From Methylobacterium platani (GTDB lineage Bacteria > Pseudomonadota > Alphaproteobacteria > Rhizobiales > Beijerinckiaceae), in contig NZ_LWHQ01000039.1 of the NCBI RefSeq assembly GCF_001653715.1, positions 1 to 54,011 on the forward strand: a stretch of 54,011 nt of DNA. The letters are read 5' to 3'. Below are positions 1-8,965 of this stretch, in pieces. The translations under genes were made by a program, and so were the position numbers. Within the stretch, counting starts at the first letter, position 1. Each line of letters begins with the position of its first letter. The notes under the pieces were generated by a model that was not told where the DNA came from, made no database searches, and saw only the letters and a list, made by a program, of their open reading frames with translations.

Positions 1-2778
1 CGCCAGCGTGCCGCGGCCCAGGTCGCTGATCGCCCCGATCTCGCGCCTGAGCTGCGCGCTCATCTTCTCGATGCCGAGCGAATCGTCCGTCACCAGCCCG
101 CCATCGACGACCGGCGCCATCGTCGTGAACGTCGTCTCGATCCAGTCGCCGTGCAGTCCGGTCCGGCCGTAGGCGCGGGCGCGCACCGTCACCGGCTGCT
201 CGGTCTGGCGCATCGTCGCGCGGCCGCTCGAGGCGGGGCCGAGGGCCGACAGCACCTCCCAGGTGGCGCCGCCGTCGTAGCTGATCTCGACCTCGTAGGC
301 CCGGGCGCCGTAGGTGACCGAGACGCCCCACACGACCTCGATGCCGGTCTCCACCCGCTGGCAGCGGGCGTGCAGGACCGAGATCGTCGGCATCAGCGGC
401 TCGGCGAGAGGGTCAGTGCCGACCGGCGCCGGCGCGATCGTCTGCTCGTCGAGGAGCTGCCACACCCGGGCATCGTCCTTGACTATCTCGATCTGGACGT
501 GGTCCGGGTCGCTCGGGATGGCCGAGCGGGCGACGTAGGTCTCCTGCAGCTCGACGAGCTCGCCGAGCACCACCGTGGTCGGGTCCTGCGTGTCGCGGGC
601 GAGCACATCGGCGAGGCCGAGGCCGGTCTGCGCCGACAGCGCGGCGACGTCGTCCGGGTGCAGCTCGAGGCCGCGGGCGCCGACGCCGCGCATGCGCAGG
701 ATGCCCCACTCCCGCCCCTGGCGGGTGCGGATGGAGCCGTAGCCGTAGGCGGTCGGGACGTTCGCCGTGACGTCGAGGGTGAGCAGGTTGCCGTTGGCCG
801 AGGCGACACCGTAGGCGCTCTTCCCGCGCAGGAACCACAGGTCGGAGAGGATGTGGTCGCCCGGGTAGACGAGGCGGCCGTCCCATTCGGTCTGAATTTT
901 GCGCTCGGCGCCGCGGAACACCGCGACGGCGGCGAGCCAGGTCGCGTGCTTCAGCGCGTGCAGCCCGTCGACGATGCCGGCGACCTTGTAGCGCTTCGGG
1001 GTCCGGGTCGGTGGGCCGTAGCTGTAGCGCACCTCGTCCGGCCGCTTCGGGTCGCCGTCGCGGTCGAACTCCACGATGACGTCGCCGCCCTCCACCTTGG
1101 TCTTGTAGGTGGCGCCGGACGAGTCCCGCACGATCTGGCGGCGGGTGAGGATGTGGCGCGGCTCGGCCCGGCTCTCGTCGCGGACGAACGAGTGCACCGC
1201 GCCGATCTTCACCGGGTCGGCGCGGAGCGGGAGCAGGATCTGGCCCGCGGCCTCCCAGAACGAACTCACCTCCGGCAGGAGGCCGTCGTAGGTGTCGTTC
1301 GCGGTCAGCAGGTTGGCGTAATAGAGCGCCTTCGCCGCATCGACGCCGCCGGGCTGGGCGAGGCCGTAGGTCGACCGGACGAGGTCGCAGTAGGCCCAGA
1401 CCGCCTTGCGCGTCGCCTGCTCGGTCCAGGCGCTGCCGTCCCACACCGGCACGATGCGGGTCGCGTCGACCATGATGTCCGAGTAGGCCGTAACGGTCAG
1501 CCCCTTCCCGGCGCGGATCCGCAGGACGATCTCGGTGGTCTCGGGCCGGATGCGATAGTCGTCCCGGTAGGCCGACATGCCGTCCCAGGTGGCGCGGTTC
1601 TGCTGCTCGAACCCGACCGGATCGGGGTAGGCGTTCTGCCCGCAGATCTCGTAGGTGCTGCCGGGCTCGGGCAGGCGGAAATAGGCGCTGCGCCGGAGCG
1701 GCGTCGGCGAGAAGGTGTCGGATAGCTCCGTGCTGCGCTGGATCTCGAACTCGGGGCCGAGGATGGCGCCCGTGTTGGGGTCGATCTTCCGGCCGAAGAA
1801 GACCACGCCCGCGACCGTGCCGACCTGGCGCCCGGAGGTCGACACCCGGTAGACGGCCGGGTAGGTCCAGGACAGCAGCGCCGCGTCCGCGACCACGCCC
1901 TGCGGGGTGAGCCGGAACCAGGGCGTGCGCGCCGGATTCCCGCCCGGCCGCGGCAGCTCCTGCCCCGAGACGCTGGTCGAGGTGATGACGTCGCCGGACG
2001 CGATCTGCGAGGCCTGCTCGTACAGGATCTCGACCGCGGTCCCGAGGTTGCCGGTCGCGGTGCTGCTGAACGGCGCCTGGAGGCCGGTGGTCTCGTCCCA
2101 GAACAGCGCGTCGCCGACGCGGATCCGGTGGACCTGGAACTTGCCGATGCCGAGCGTCATCCGCTTGGTCAGCACCATCGTGTCGCCGTCGTAGAGGAAA
2201 TAATCCCCCTGGCTGAGCGGCGGCGCGGACCAGCAGCGGCCGTAGAGCAGCGGGCGCCGGCTGCCCGGCTTCGGCACGTTCCCGCCGCCCGAGAGGCTGT
2301 AGAGCTCGGCCTGCCTCTGACTCTTCCCGGCGCCCTTGGCCGCCTGGGCGGCGTAGCCGAGCGCGATGCCGCCGATCACGAGCCCGGCCTGGACGGCAAA
2401 GGTGGCCGCCGTGCTCGCCACGGCCACGCCGGTCGCCGCCGCCGCGATGGCCGGCGCGGCATAGGGCGCGATCGCGATCAGCGCGATCGACGCGATGGCG
2501 AGGCCGATCGAGGCGAGCCCCTTGCCGAGCGGCGCGACCGTGAGCAGAACCACGTCGTGCGGGCCGACGAGCGTGCTCTTCCACTGCGCGCGCAGGCGGA
2601 CGCTGCTGTCGGTCGGCCGGTAGGCCTGCGCCCCCTTCCGGTGGATCGACACGACGACGTCCCGCCCGGCCGGCTTGTGCCGGGCGACGATCGTGGAGAG
2701 CCGACGGCGCCGGTTCGGCAGCCGGACGGGCTCGCCGCGGACGTGGCCGAGGACGTTGGCGGTGACGACGAGGGTCAT
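1..2778 (-). CDS. Phage tail-tip / host-specificity protein J-like (partial, C-terminus off window)
   Basis: An open frame begins with ATG at 2778 and runs 926 codons to the left edge without a stop, so the gene is truncated by the window. The N-terminus reads MTLVVTANVLG; residues about 50-115 are a hydrophobic Ala/Ile/Gly-rich stretch followed by GGGNVPKPGSRRPLLYG, the region typical of gpJ-type baseplate hub proteins. A fibronectin-III-like stretch (VEISYDGGATWEVLS) lies near the window edge. It is the last gene of the tail operon visible here, directly downstream of an NlpC/P60 gene, as in lambda (K-I-J). Its expected role is tail-tip assembly and receptor binding. The family assignment rests on position and general sequence character. 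Confidence 0.85.
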   Translation of the reverse strand, partial: MTLVVTANVLGHVRGEPVRLPNRRRRLSTIVARHKPAGRDVVVSIHRKGAQAYRPTDSSVRLRAQWKSTLVGPHDVVLLTVAPLGKGLASIGLAIASIALIAIAPYAAPAIAAAATGVAVASTAATFAVQAGLVIGGIALGYAAQAAKGAGKSQRQAELYSLSGGGNVPKPGSRRPLLYGRCWSAPPLSQGDYFLYDGDTMVLTKRMTLGIGKFQVHRIRVGDALFWDETTGLQAPFSSTATGNLGTAVEILYEQASQIASGDVITSTSVSGQELPRPGGNPARTPWFRLTPQGVVADAALLSWTYPAVYRVSTSGRQVGTVAGVVFFGRKIDPNTGAILGPEFEIQRSTELSDTFSPTPLRRSAYFRLPEPGSTYEICGQNAYPDPVGFEQQNRATWDGMSAYRDDYRIRPETTEIVLRIRAGKGLTVTAYSDIMVDATRIVPVWDGSAWTEQATRKAVWAYCDLVRSTYGLAQPGGVDAAKALYYANLLTANDTYDGLLPEVSSFWEAAGQILLPLRADPVKIGAVHSFVRDESRAEPRHILTRRQIVRDSSGATYKTKVEGGDVIVEFDRDGDPKRPDEVRYSYGPPTRTPKRYKVAGIVDGLHALKHATWLAAVAVFRGAERKIQTEWDGRLVYPGDHILSDLWFLRGKSAYGVASANGNLLTLDVTANVPTAYGYGSIRTRQGREWGILRMRGVGARGLELHPDDVAALSAQTGLGLADVLARDTQDPTTVVLGELVELQETYVARSAIPSDPDHVQIEIVKDDARVWQLLDEQTIAPAPVGTDPLAEPLMPTISVLHARCQRVETGIEVVWGVSVTYGARAYEVEISYDGGATWEVLSALGPASSGRATMRQTEQPVTVRARAYGRTGLHGDWIETTFTTMAPVVDGGLVTDDSLGIEKMSAQLRREIGAISDLGRGTLA

Positions 2779-2784
2779 GCGGGA

Positions 2785-3183
2785 TTAGACCGGGATCAGG
2801 TAGGTGAGCCGCCACCGGCGCGCCTGCGCCAGCTCGAGCGGTGGATCCAGAGCCACGCCGTGCGGCTCGTCGGTGTGCAGGATCAGCCCGCCATCCTCGG
2901 CGAGCCACGTGCCGGCATGGGTCTCGGCGCCGGCGGCCTTGCCCATCAGCACCAGGGCGCCGTCGACCGGCACGGCGACCTCGCGCCACTCCGCCCGGGT
3001 CGGGTGCGAGGCCAGCACCCGCGCCCGCTCGCGCGTGTCCGCCACCAGCGCCGGATCGGCGATCGGTAGGAGCCGGCCGAAGAGGGCGGCCTGCACCAGG
3101 GACGCTAGGTGCCAGCAATTGAACGCCTCGCGGTCGTAGGCCCGGCCGCGGACGCTCCGGAGGAAGTCAGCGCGCTCGCTCAC
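2785..3183 (-). CDS. NlpC/P60-like tail assembly peptidase
   Basis: This is a protein of 132 residues with the motif FNCWHLASLVQ, where the Cys begins a helix as in the NlpC/P60 nucleophile, followed by HAGTWLAED and LHTDEP, which could supply the catalytic His and polar residue. Such phage proteins correspond to the C-terminal half of lambda gpK and probably trim or pass through peptidoglycan during tail-tip assembly or DNA entry. The start overlaps the upstream gene by 4 bases (ATGA-type coupling), and the J-like gene starts 6 bases downstream. The catalytic His assignment is tentative. Confidence 0.75.
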   Translation of the reverse strand: MSERADFLRSVRGRAYDREAFNCWHLASLVQAALFGRLLPIADPALVADTRERARVLASHPTRAEWREVAVPVDGALVLMGKAAGAETHAGTWLAEDGGLILHTDEPHGVALDPPLELAQARRWRLTYLIPV

Positions 3184-3731
3184 GTCGTGAACAGCCCCGG
3201 GTACTCGTCGCGGTTGAAGAAGGCGTGCGGGCCCGTCGGGACGTTCTGCTGCCGGCCGTCCGGCCAGGCGATCGTGCCCTCGGCCCGGTCGGCGGTGATG
3301 TCGAACGCGACCATCTCGAGGCCCGTCAGGGTGTCGTCGTCGGGGCCGGTCACCGCGTCGAGCCGGCCGGGCAAGACCCGGTACTGGCGGAAGGCGATCG
3401 TGATCGCCTCGTTGTAGCCGATCACGCCCTGCATCAGCTCGTGGAGCAGGTCCGAGACGTTGTCGATCTGAAGCCGGCCGTCGGTCGGGCCGTCCTGGTC
3501 GGCGCCGGGCGGGATCAGCGCGAAGGCACAGAGCAGGTGCGGGATCTTCGGGCCGCCCTCGAACAGCGGCAGCAGGATCGTCTCGCCGGGCTCGCCGAGT
3601 TCGCTATCGACGTTCTGGGCAAGATAGATCGCCGCGTCGAGCGAGGCGTGATCGACTTCGACGGTGGTGACGATGATGCCCTCGGTGTCGCCGGAGGCGT
3701 AGGCCTCGCGCAGGGCTGCGCTTACGGTCAC
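3180..3731 (-). CDS. Minor tail protein, DUF1833-like
   Basis: This 183-residue protein has a GTG start at 3731. The N-terminus (SAALREAYASGDTEGIIVTTVEVDH) and the central segment (RLQIDNVSDLLHELM) resemble DUF1833 phage proteins, which sit between tape measure and NlpC/P60 genes in many alphaproteobacterial siphophages. By gene order it is equivalent to a lambda gpL-type tail-tip component; its biochemical role is unknown. It overlaps the downstream NlpC/P60 gene by 4 bases and follows the upstream tail gene by 4 bases, so translation is probably coupled. The family name is from memory of the pattern. Confidence 0.65.
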   Translation of the reverse strand: MTVSAALREAYASGDTEGIIVTTVEVDHASLDAAIYLAQNVDSELGEPGETILLPLFEGGPKIPHLLCAFALIPPGADQDGPTDGRLQIDNVSDLLHELMQGVIGYNEAITIAFRQYRVLPGRLDAVTGPDDDTLTGLEMVAFDITADRAEGTIAWPDGRQQNVPTGPHAFFNRDEYPGLFTT

Positions 3732-3735
3732 GGGG

Positions 3736-4110
3736 TCACCAGTCCTGGACGACGAGGGTGAAGGAGACGAGGTACTCGAACTTCTTCGGCGCCGACCACG
3801 CGACCTTGCCCCTGATCTGGCAGGTGCGGGTGCCGATGCTCATGTCCGGAAGGAGCACTGGCGCCGTAAAACGCCGGGCGCCTGTGTTCAAGTCGTTCAG
3901 GTGGAACGCCTTGAATGCCACGAACTGCGCCGGCGAAAGGCGCAGCTGCATCGCGAGAGGCGTCGTGACGAACAACGTTCGACGGCGGGTGCGGTCTGGC
4001 CCGTCGTCGAACTGCGTCGACTGCGCCTCCGGGTGCAGGCTGTCGGACCCAGCCGAGGAGGCAAGTCCCCGCAGCGGCGGGAGGCCAGCAGGCCAAGTCG
4101 GGAGCGCCAT
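3736..4110 (-). CDS. Putative minor tail protein (gpM-like by position)
   Basis: This 124-residue protein begins MALPTWPAGLPPLRG and ends in a beta-rich segment (KKFEYLVSFTLVVQDW). The opening (Leu-Pro-x-Trp-Pro) and the linker about residues used to set boundary conditions in the tail tip are common in small proteins encoded immediately after the tape measure. The ATG at 4110 overlaps the tape measure stop codon by one base (TGATG), indicating coupled translation. No catalytic motif is visible. I infer a structural role in the tail tip from position only. Confidence 0.6.
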   Translation of the reverse strand: MALPTWPAGLPPLRGLASSAGSDSLHPEAQSTQFDDGPDRTRRRTLFVTTPLAMQLRLSPAQFVAFKAFHLNDLNTGARRFTAPVLLPDMSIGTRTCQIRGKVAWSAPKKFEYLVSFTLVVQDW

Positions 4111-7100
4111 CAGCCCGACCTTGCCCAGGCGCCACCGGCGGCCTGCTGGAACGGGCCGCGGCTGTTGCGGGCACGGCCGGCAAGTCCGCTCTCAACGGTG
4201 CGCAGCAGCTGGTCGTAGGACCCATCGGCGCGGCGTTGCGGCGGACCGTCCGCCTCCAGCTGCATGCCCGGCGGGGTGATGAAGTTGATCGCCGGCGGGC
4301 CACTTCCAGCGCTTCCCGCAGGGTCGGCGCTGGGCATGGTGAAGCCGCCGGAACGGCTGACATAACCGCCATCGGCGTAGCCCGGCCCGCCGCGGTGCAT
4401 CGCCCGCAGATTGTCGAGGCCGATCCGGCGCACCGCGTCTTGGTCGAAGACGTACTCGCCCTTGTGGACGATGCCGGCCGCCTCGAGGCGAGCGCCGGAT
4501 CCGGTCCAACCACCATCCGCGAACTTCGGCATCCAGGACGTCGCACCGACGTCGACACCGCCGGCACCCTTGGCCGCCCCGAAGAGGCTGCCGAAGAGAC
4601 CACCCGGCCCGCCGCCCTGGCCCTGCATGTTGAAGAAGCTGGCGAGCGGGCCCTGGCCGAACAGCGCCGCCTGAAGCGCCGCCCGCGAGATGTTCTTCGA
4701 CAGGTCGAGGAAGGAGTCCGACCACGAGCGGGTGCTGTCCACGAGCGGGTCGATGAGCGTATTGCCCATGCTCGCCAGGCTCGACATCGCGGCCTGCGTC
4801 TGCCGGATGCTCTCGTTCAAGCGCAGCCCCTCGGCCTCGGCTGAATCCATCCCGAGGCCGGTACCGCGGAGGCGCGAGTACACGGCCTGCTCCGAGGCCG
4901 TGCGCCCGAGCTGTGCGCGCTCGAACAGGATGTCCTTGCCGATACGGCTGTTCTCCAGGCTCGCCGAGGCCTTCGCATAGGCGTCAGCGACGTCGAGCAT
5001 GGCTTGCCGCTCGTTGCGGGCGGTGTCCGTCAGCTTGTCGCTCTTCGCCGCCATCAGCTCCTGGGCGGTCGTGAACTGCCGGCCGATCTCGGTGCCGCGC
5101 GAGATCGCGTCCGACAGAAGCTCCTGCACCTTGGCGCGCCGGGTCTCCGCCTCGGTCGTCTGGTCGGTCGCGGTGACCTGAGAGCGGAGGATGAAGGCGT
5201 CGCGCTCGGTGTTGCGGACCCCGGGCGCGTTCTGGTTGATGGTCCGGTCGGCCCAGTTGAGCACCTGGCCGACGCTGCGGCCCTCGAGCACCTTGCGATT
5301 GGCCGCGATCGCGTCGGCCGGCGCGACTGAAGAAATGGGGGCATCGGGATCCGCCCGAAGCGCCTTGACCGCAGTGGGCGACCCGAGGAACCACGCGAGG
5401 TACTGGTTCCGGTTGTTGGTGGGCAGATCTGCGCGCTCAAGCGCCCGGCGGTTCTCGGCCGCGAGCGCCTGGATGAGGGCGATGCTGTCCTCCCGGTCGG
5501 TCCGGCGAGACAGGATCTCGTCACGGCCCATGCCGGCAGCGCGCTCCGGAAAGACCTTCGGGAAGAGCCGGAGCCACGTGCTCTCGATGAACTGGCCCAG
5601 GCCGGTGGCCGTCGACATGGGATTGCGAGCGGTGGTGCTGCCGCGGCTCTCCACATTGATCATCGCCGAGATGAAATCGCTGCTCGCAGAAGTCCGCTTA
5701 GCGGCCTCCTCGGCGGTCTTCTTCATCGTATCGATTTCGGTCTTGGCCGTCGCGATCAGCGTCTCGCGCTCGGTGATCGACCGCAGGCGAGTTTCGCGCT
5801 CCGCCTGCAGGGAAGCGAGTTCGGGAACATCCAGGCCGGGGGCGCGGGCGCGCTCGGCGTACTGGCGGTTGACCTCCTCCCGGGTCGGGAGGGTATCGAG
5901 GCTCTTGGCCCGCAGCTCCGCATCGAGGCGCTGGTTGCGCTCCACGATTGCCTTGTCGACCGAGTTCAGGCCGACGTTCGCATTGTCGTTCCGGGCGGCG
6001 CGCGCCGCGTTGGCCGCCTCGACCGAGCCGAAGCGCTCCAGGTCCTCGCGGGTATTCCGGGTGAGGTTCTGCAGCCGCTCGAATTGGGCAATCGCCTGCC
6101 CCAGCATAGAGCCGTCAAGCCCGAAGCGCACCGGATCCGAGATGGTGCGGCGCAGGCGCTCCACGCGGTCCTGCATCTGCTCGAACTGCGCCCGCTCGGG
6201 GTCCAACGACCGGACGATGTCGCCGATCTCGCGCGACCGCTGTGCGGTCTGCGCCCGGGCGGTCTGCTCCGCCTGGCCGCTCTGGACCCCGCGCAGGCGC
6301 GCGATCTGCGTCCGCAGGTCGTTGGCTGGCGCGTCCACCCTGTAGTCGAACAGGCCGAAGAGCCGACCGCGCATGCGTTCGGTCTGCTCAAGTTGAGCCT
6401 GAAGATCCTTGATCCGCTCGTCCAGGGTGCCGCCGGTGAGCACCTTGTCCAGCTTCTCGCCGACCATGTCCCAGACGTTGCCGAACACGCGGCCGAACGC
6501 CGAGGTTTTGTCACCGAAGGTGCCAGTCAACTCCGAAGCCTTGGTCAAGGCAGCGGCATAGGCGTCAAACCCGACGCGCTGGGCGGCGAGGCGGTCGCCC
6601 TGCTCGGCCAGCCGTCGGACCGTCTCCCGGGTGCGATCGTCCAGGAAGCCCAGCTTCTCGTTCAGGGCGTCGAGGCCGCGGACCAAGTCCGGGTTGCCGA
6701 AGGCCTTGGCGAGGTCGCCGTTGGCGTCGGCCGCGTCCTGGTTGGTGCTGGCCGCGTAGTCCCGCACGGTACGGGCGAGGCTGGCATACATCTCGACGCC
6801 GACGCGCCCCGTGCTGGCATACTCGGCCGAGAACTGCCGGGCCTGCCGGACCGACACCTCGCCCGATGCCGCGGCCGCCTGTGCCGCCGCATTGATCAGC
6901 ACGGCATTCGCGCCGGAGGCTCGGCCGGTACCGGCCAGCGCGCGTTCCGTCTCACGCATCGAGCTCTGGTAGGACAGCACCGCGGCCGTGCCGGCGACCG
7001 CCGCCGTGGTCACGACGCCGATCGCGCCGCCCATCAGGCCCAGACCGGCCACCGCTCTCGCGGAGCTGGTGGCAAGGTCGCCGACCTTACCGGCAATGCC

Positions 7101-8066
7101 GGTGACGACGTCCTTAGCGGACAGCCCACCTTGCGCCGCGATACCCGCGGCGGTCGGCAACTGCATCATCGCGGCGCGGGTAACCGATGTCCCGGCCAGC
7201 ACCTGCTCGAACGCATCCTTGCCCTGGAACGCGATGTTCAGCAGCGCCGCATCGCGCTGCGCACTTGACCCACCGTTCTTGCTCGCCCTGACCTGCTCGG
7301 CGAAGCCGGACTTCGTCCGCTCGATTGCGGCGGCGCCCTCGGCCTGCGTCAGTGCGCCAGTCCGTACCGCTTGCCGGATCTCGGCAAGCTGGCCCAGGTA
7401 CTCGCGCTGAGCGGCGAACAGCGGGCTGTACTTGGCCCGCAGACGGTCGAGCTCGTCGCCGTAGGCCGCGACGTCCGCGCCGCGATTCGGCACGATCGTC
7501 TGGCCATTGACCATCGCCTGGGCGCTGTTCTTCTGGGCGAGGCCGGCGCGATCGAGGCGCTGGGTGCTGTCCTCGAACGAGCGCACCGCCGCGAGGCGCG
7601 CCGCCGCCGCCTTGTTGGCCGAGAGGGCGCCGATCTCCTCCGCCCGGGCGATGTCCGCCAGCGCGGCCGAGTAGCGGGCGCCAGCCGCCGCCATCGGGTC
7701 GAACCGGCTCTGCAGCGTCGCGACCTCGCGCGACAGCACCTCCGCCCGCCGCGCCGCCTCGTCGGCGGCCCTGGCCTGCAACTCGAACACGGAGGCCGAG
7801 TCGCGCGCGGCCCCGGTCGAGCCCTGGCCGACGCCGAGCACGGCGTTGATGTTCGCCTGCGCCCGGGCCTGCGTCTCCGCCTCGCGAGCGGCCGCCGCCA
7901 GCCGCTGGAACTTGGCGGTCTGCCGATCGACGGCCGCGCCGGCCGCATCGCTGGCGGCGGCGATCTTCTGGAATGCGGCCTGGCCGTCCTGACCGGTCTC
8001 GGTGAGGACGCGCTTGACCTCGGCTCCACCCTCGACGCCGAGGCGGATGGCGACGCTAGTCGGCAT
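4110..8066 (-). CDS. Tape measure protein with embedded lytic transglycosylase
   Basis: At 1318 residues this is the longest gene of the tail module and follows the chaperone pair, the canonical place for the tape measure. Residues 1 to about 300 are Ala/Arg/Gln-rich and helical; a hydrophobic Ala/Gly segment lies near 320-370. Around residues 790-935 is a lysozyme/transglycosylase-like domain with SAMINVESRGST (catalytic Glu in ESRG) and GLGQFIEST. The C-terminus has the FADGG and YADGGYV repeats typical of these proteins. It sets tail length and probably locally opens peptidoglycan during infection. The start overlaps the upstream chaperone fusion by 11 bases. Confidence 0.92.
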   Translation of the reverse strand: MPTSVAIRLGVEGGAEVKRVLTETGQDGQAAFQKIAAASDAAGAAVDRQTAKFQRLAAAAREAETQARAQANINAVLGVGQGSTGAARDSASVFELQARAADEAARRAEVLSREVATLQSRFDPMAAAGARYSAALADIARAEEIGALSANKAAAARLAAVRSFEDSTQRLDRAGLAQKNSAQAMVNGQTIVPNRGADVAAYGDELDRLRAKYSPLFAAQREYLGQLAEIRQAVRTGALTQAEGAAAIERTKSGFAEQVRASKNGGSSAQRDAALLNIAFQGKDAFEQVLAGTSVTRAAMMQLPTAAGIAAQGGLSAKDVVTGIAGKVGDLATSSARAVAGLGLMGGAIGVVTTAAVAGTAAVLSYQSSMRETERALAGTGRASGANAVLINAAAQAAAASGEVSVRQARQFSAEYASTGRVGVEMYASLARTVRDYAASTNQDAADANGDLAKAFGNPDLVRGLDALNEKLGFLDDRTRETVRRLAEQGDRLAAQRVGFDAYAAALTKASELTGTFGDKTSAFGRVFGNVWDMVGEKLDKVLTGGTLDERIKDLQAQLEQTERMRGRLFGLFDYRVDAPANDLRTQIARLRGVQSGQAEQTARAQTAQRSREIGDIVRSLDPERAQFEQMQDRVERLRRTISDPVRFGLDGSMLGQAIAQFERLQNLTRNTREDLERFGSVEAANAARAARNDNANVGLNSVDKAIVERNQRLDAELRAKSLDTLPTREEVNRQYAERARAPGLDVPELASLQAERETRLRSITERETLIATAKTEIDTMKKTAEEAAKRTSASSDFISAMINVESRGSTTARNPMSTATGLGQFIESTWLRLFPKVFPERAAGMGRDEILSRRTDREDSIALIQALAAENRRALERADLPTNNRNQYLAWFLGSPTAVKALRADPDAPISSVAPADAIAANRKVLEGRSVGQVLNWADRTINQNAPGVRNTERDAFILRSQVTATDQTTEAETRRAKVQELLSDAISRGTEIGRQFTTAQELMAAKSDKLTDTARNERQAMLDVADAYAKASASLENSRIGKDILFERAQLGRTASEQAVYSRLRGTGLGMDSAEAEGLRLNESIRQTQAAMSSLASMGNTLIDPLVDSTRSWSDSFLDLSKNISRAALQAALFGQGPLASFFNMQGQGGGPGGLFGSLFGAAKGAGGVDVGATSWMPKFADGGWTGSGARLEAAGIVHKGEYVFDQDAVRRIGLDNLRAMHRGGPGYADGGYVSRSGGFTMPSADPAGSAGSGPPAINFITPPGMQLEADGPPQRRADGSYDQLLRTVESGLAGRARNSRGPFQQAAGGAWARSG

Positions 8067-8723
8067 TCTCGCTCTGCTCCTGGTAGGCCTTCACGATGAC
8101 GGGCTCGACGTGTGGCAGGACGTCGGCGAGGAGCGCGGAGGTCGCGCCCATGGCGTCGGCCAGCGCCAGCACGGCGCCGAAGTCGAGGGCGTAGGGGGCG
8201 CCAATGCCGGCTCGGACCTGTCCGCCGCAGCGGCGGATCACGGCCCAGGCTGTCAGGCCGTCATCCGTTGCGGGCGCGTGCTCGCGGTACGGGCAGGCGT
8301 CGCATTCTACGCCACAGGCGTCGCAGTATTTGGCGCCTCCACCGAAGTGCCAGCGGACGAGCTCGACGATACGTTTTTTTCCGCGTCTCTCGCGAGGGCC
8401 GGCGCGACGTAGAGGTTGTCGATCGCGTCGTAGGCCGGCCAGTTCTCCATCAGGAGATCGACGGCCTCGCGGGTGACCGGGATCGGCTGACCACCGGCAT
8501 CGCCGATACCCTCCCACTCCACGATGCCGCGGCGGGCGAGCTCACGCACGAGGGCGATGTTGGCGCGCGCGCCGACGTCGTCCTGATCTTCGTCGCGGAA
8601 GACCTTGCCGACCGCCTCGCGGGCGACGAGCATCGAGGCGACGGTGATCGGCCGGAAGCGGACACGGACGCCGGGCAGAACGTCGAGCCAGAACGGCTCG
8701 CCGGGCTGAGAAAGCTTGAGCAT
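8056..8723 (-). CDS. Tail assembly chaperone fusion (gpGT-like) made by -1 frameshift
   Basis: This is the predicted product of ribosomes that start at 8723, read 117 codons, slip -1 on the heptamer A AAA AAC (8379-8373) and continue with CGT ATC GTC to the stop at 8056, giving about 222 residues. The extension carries a Cys cluster (YCDACGVECDACP) and then AWAVIRRCGGQV...LDFGAVLALADAMG, resembling DUF1799-type phage proteins. The downstream frame has no convincing start of its own, and in lambda and many siphophages exactly this gene pair uses -1 frameshifting to set the G:GT ratio that chaperones the tape measure. Coordinates span both frames. Confidence 0.8.
8307..8723 (-). CDS. Tail assembly chaperone, short form (gpG-like)
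   Basis: This is the 138-residue zero-frame product, with ATG at 8723 preceded by GAGGAATA. The sequence (VRVRFRPITVASMLVAREAVGKVF, then NWPAYDAIDNLYVAPALARDAEK) fits phage tail assembly chaperones encoded between tail tube and tape measure. After the slippery site the zero frame adds only a Ser/Ala/Thr-rich tail (NVSSSSSAGTSVEAPNTATP) that looks like dispensable read-on. It acts in the cytoplasm, coating the tape measure before tail tube polymerisation. Role from synteny with lambda G. Confidence 0.85.
   Translation of the reverse strand: MLKLSQPGEPFWLDVLPGVRVRFRPITVASMLVAREAVGKVFRDEDQDDVGARANIALVRELARRGIVEWEGIGDAGGQPIPVTREAVDLLMENWPAYDAIDNLYVAPALARDAEKNVSSSSSAGTSVEAPNTATPVA
8373..8379 (-). 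promoter_or_regulatory. Programmed -1 ribosomal frameshift site A AAA AAC
   Basis: On the minus strand the zero frame reads GCG GAA AAA AAC GTA. The last seven bases before GTA form a perfect X XXY YYZ heptamer. A -1 slip places the ribosome in the frame encoding the second chaperone half. No obvious upstream Shine-Dalgarno stimulator or downstream pseudoknot was identified by eye. Confidence 0.85.
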
Positions 8724-8834
8724 TATTCCTCGCGGAGAAAGAAATGATCGGGCGCCGCCCTGCGATCATCTTGCCTGCCGGCAATCTCGCAACGATCCCC
8801 AGGCCCGCGGGGGATTTCGCTCAGCGTAGCGAGC

Positions 8835-8872
8835 AAAGCTAACGCACGGCAGGTGCGGACACCTCCCGTGCG
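8835..8872. repeat. Hairpin element, copy 1 (AAAGCTAACGCACGGCAGGTGCG)
   Basis: It lies in the 242-base gap between the tail tube stop and the chaperone start. CGCACGG-C-AGGTG (8843-8855) pairs with CACCT-C-CCGTGCG (8860-8872) across a CGGA loop, a 12-base-pair stem with one internal C-C mismatch. No T-tract follows on either strand, so it is not a typical intrinsic terminator, but it could damp transcription between tube and chaperones or stabilise mRNA ends. A related copy is at 20296-20345. The rest of this gap shows no gene. Confidence 0.7.
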
Positions 8873-8965
8873 ATCCATCCCCGCGTCGCGGAGGCATGTC
8901 GTTGTAGCGAGGGCCAACCCCAGAGGGCAAGAGATTCGCCGACCGGAGCGCGGTACGGGCCGCGC

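Noticed and set aside
413..3118. Long minus-strand frame of 901 codons
   Set aside because: Arg/Pro/Ala-rich shadow of the J-like and NlpC/P60 genes, which have convincing motifs in another frame.
8380..8517. Independent start for the second chaperone half
   Set aside because: No ribosome binding site and Arg-rich unnatural sequence upstream of the slippery heptamer; frameshifting explains the data better.
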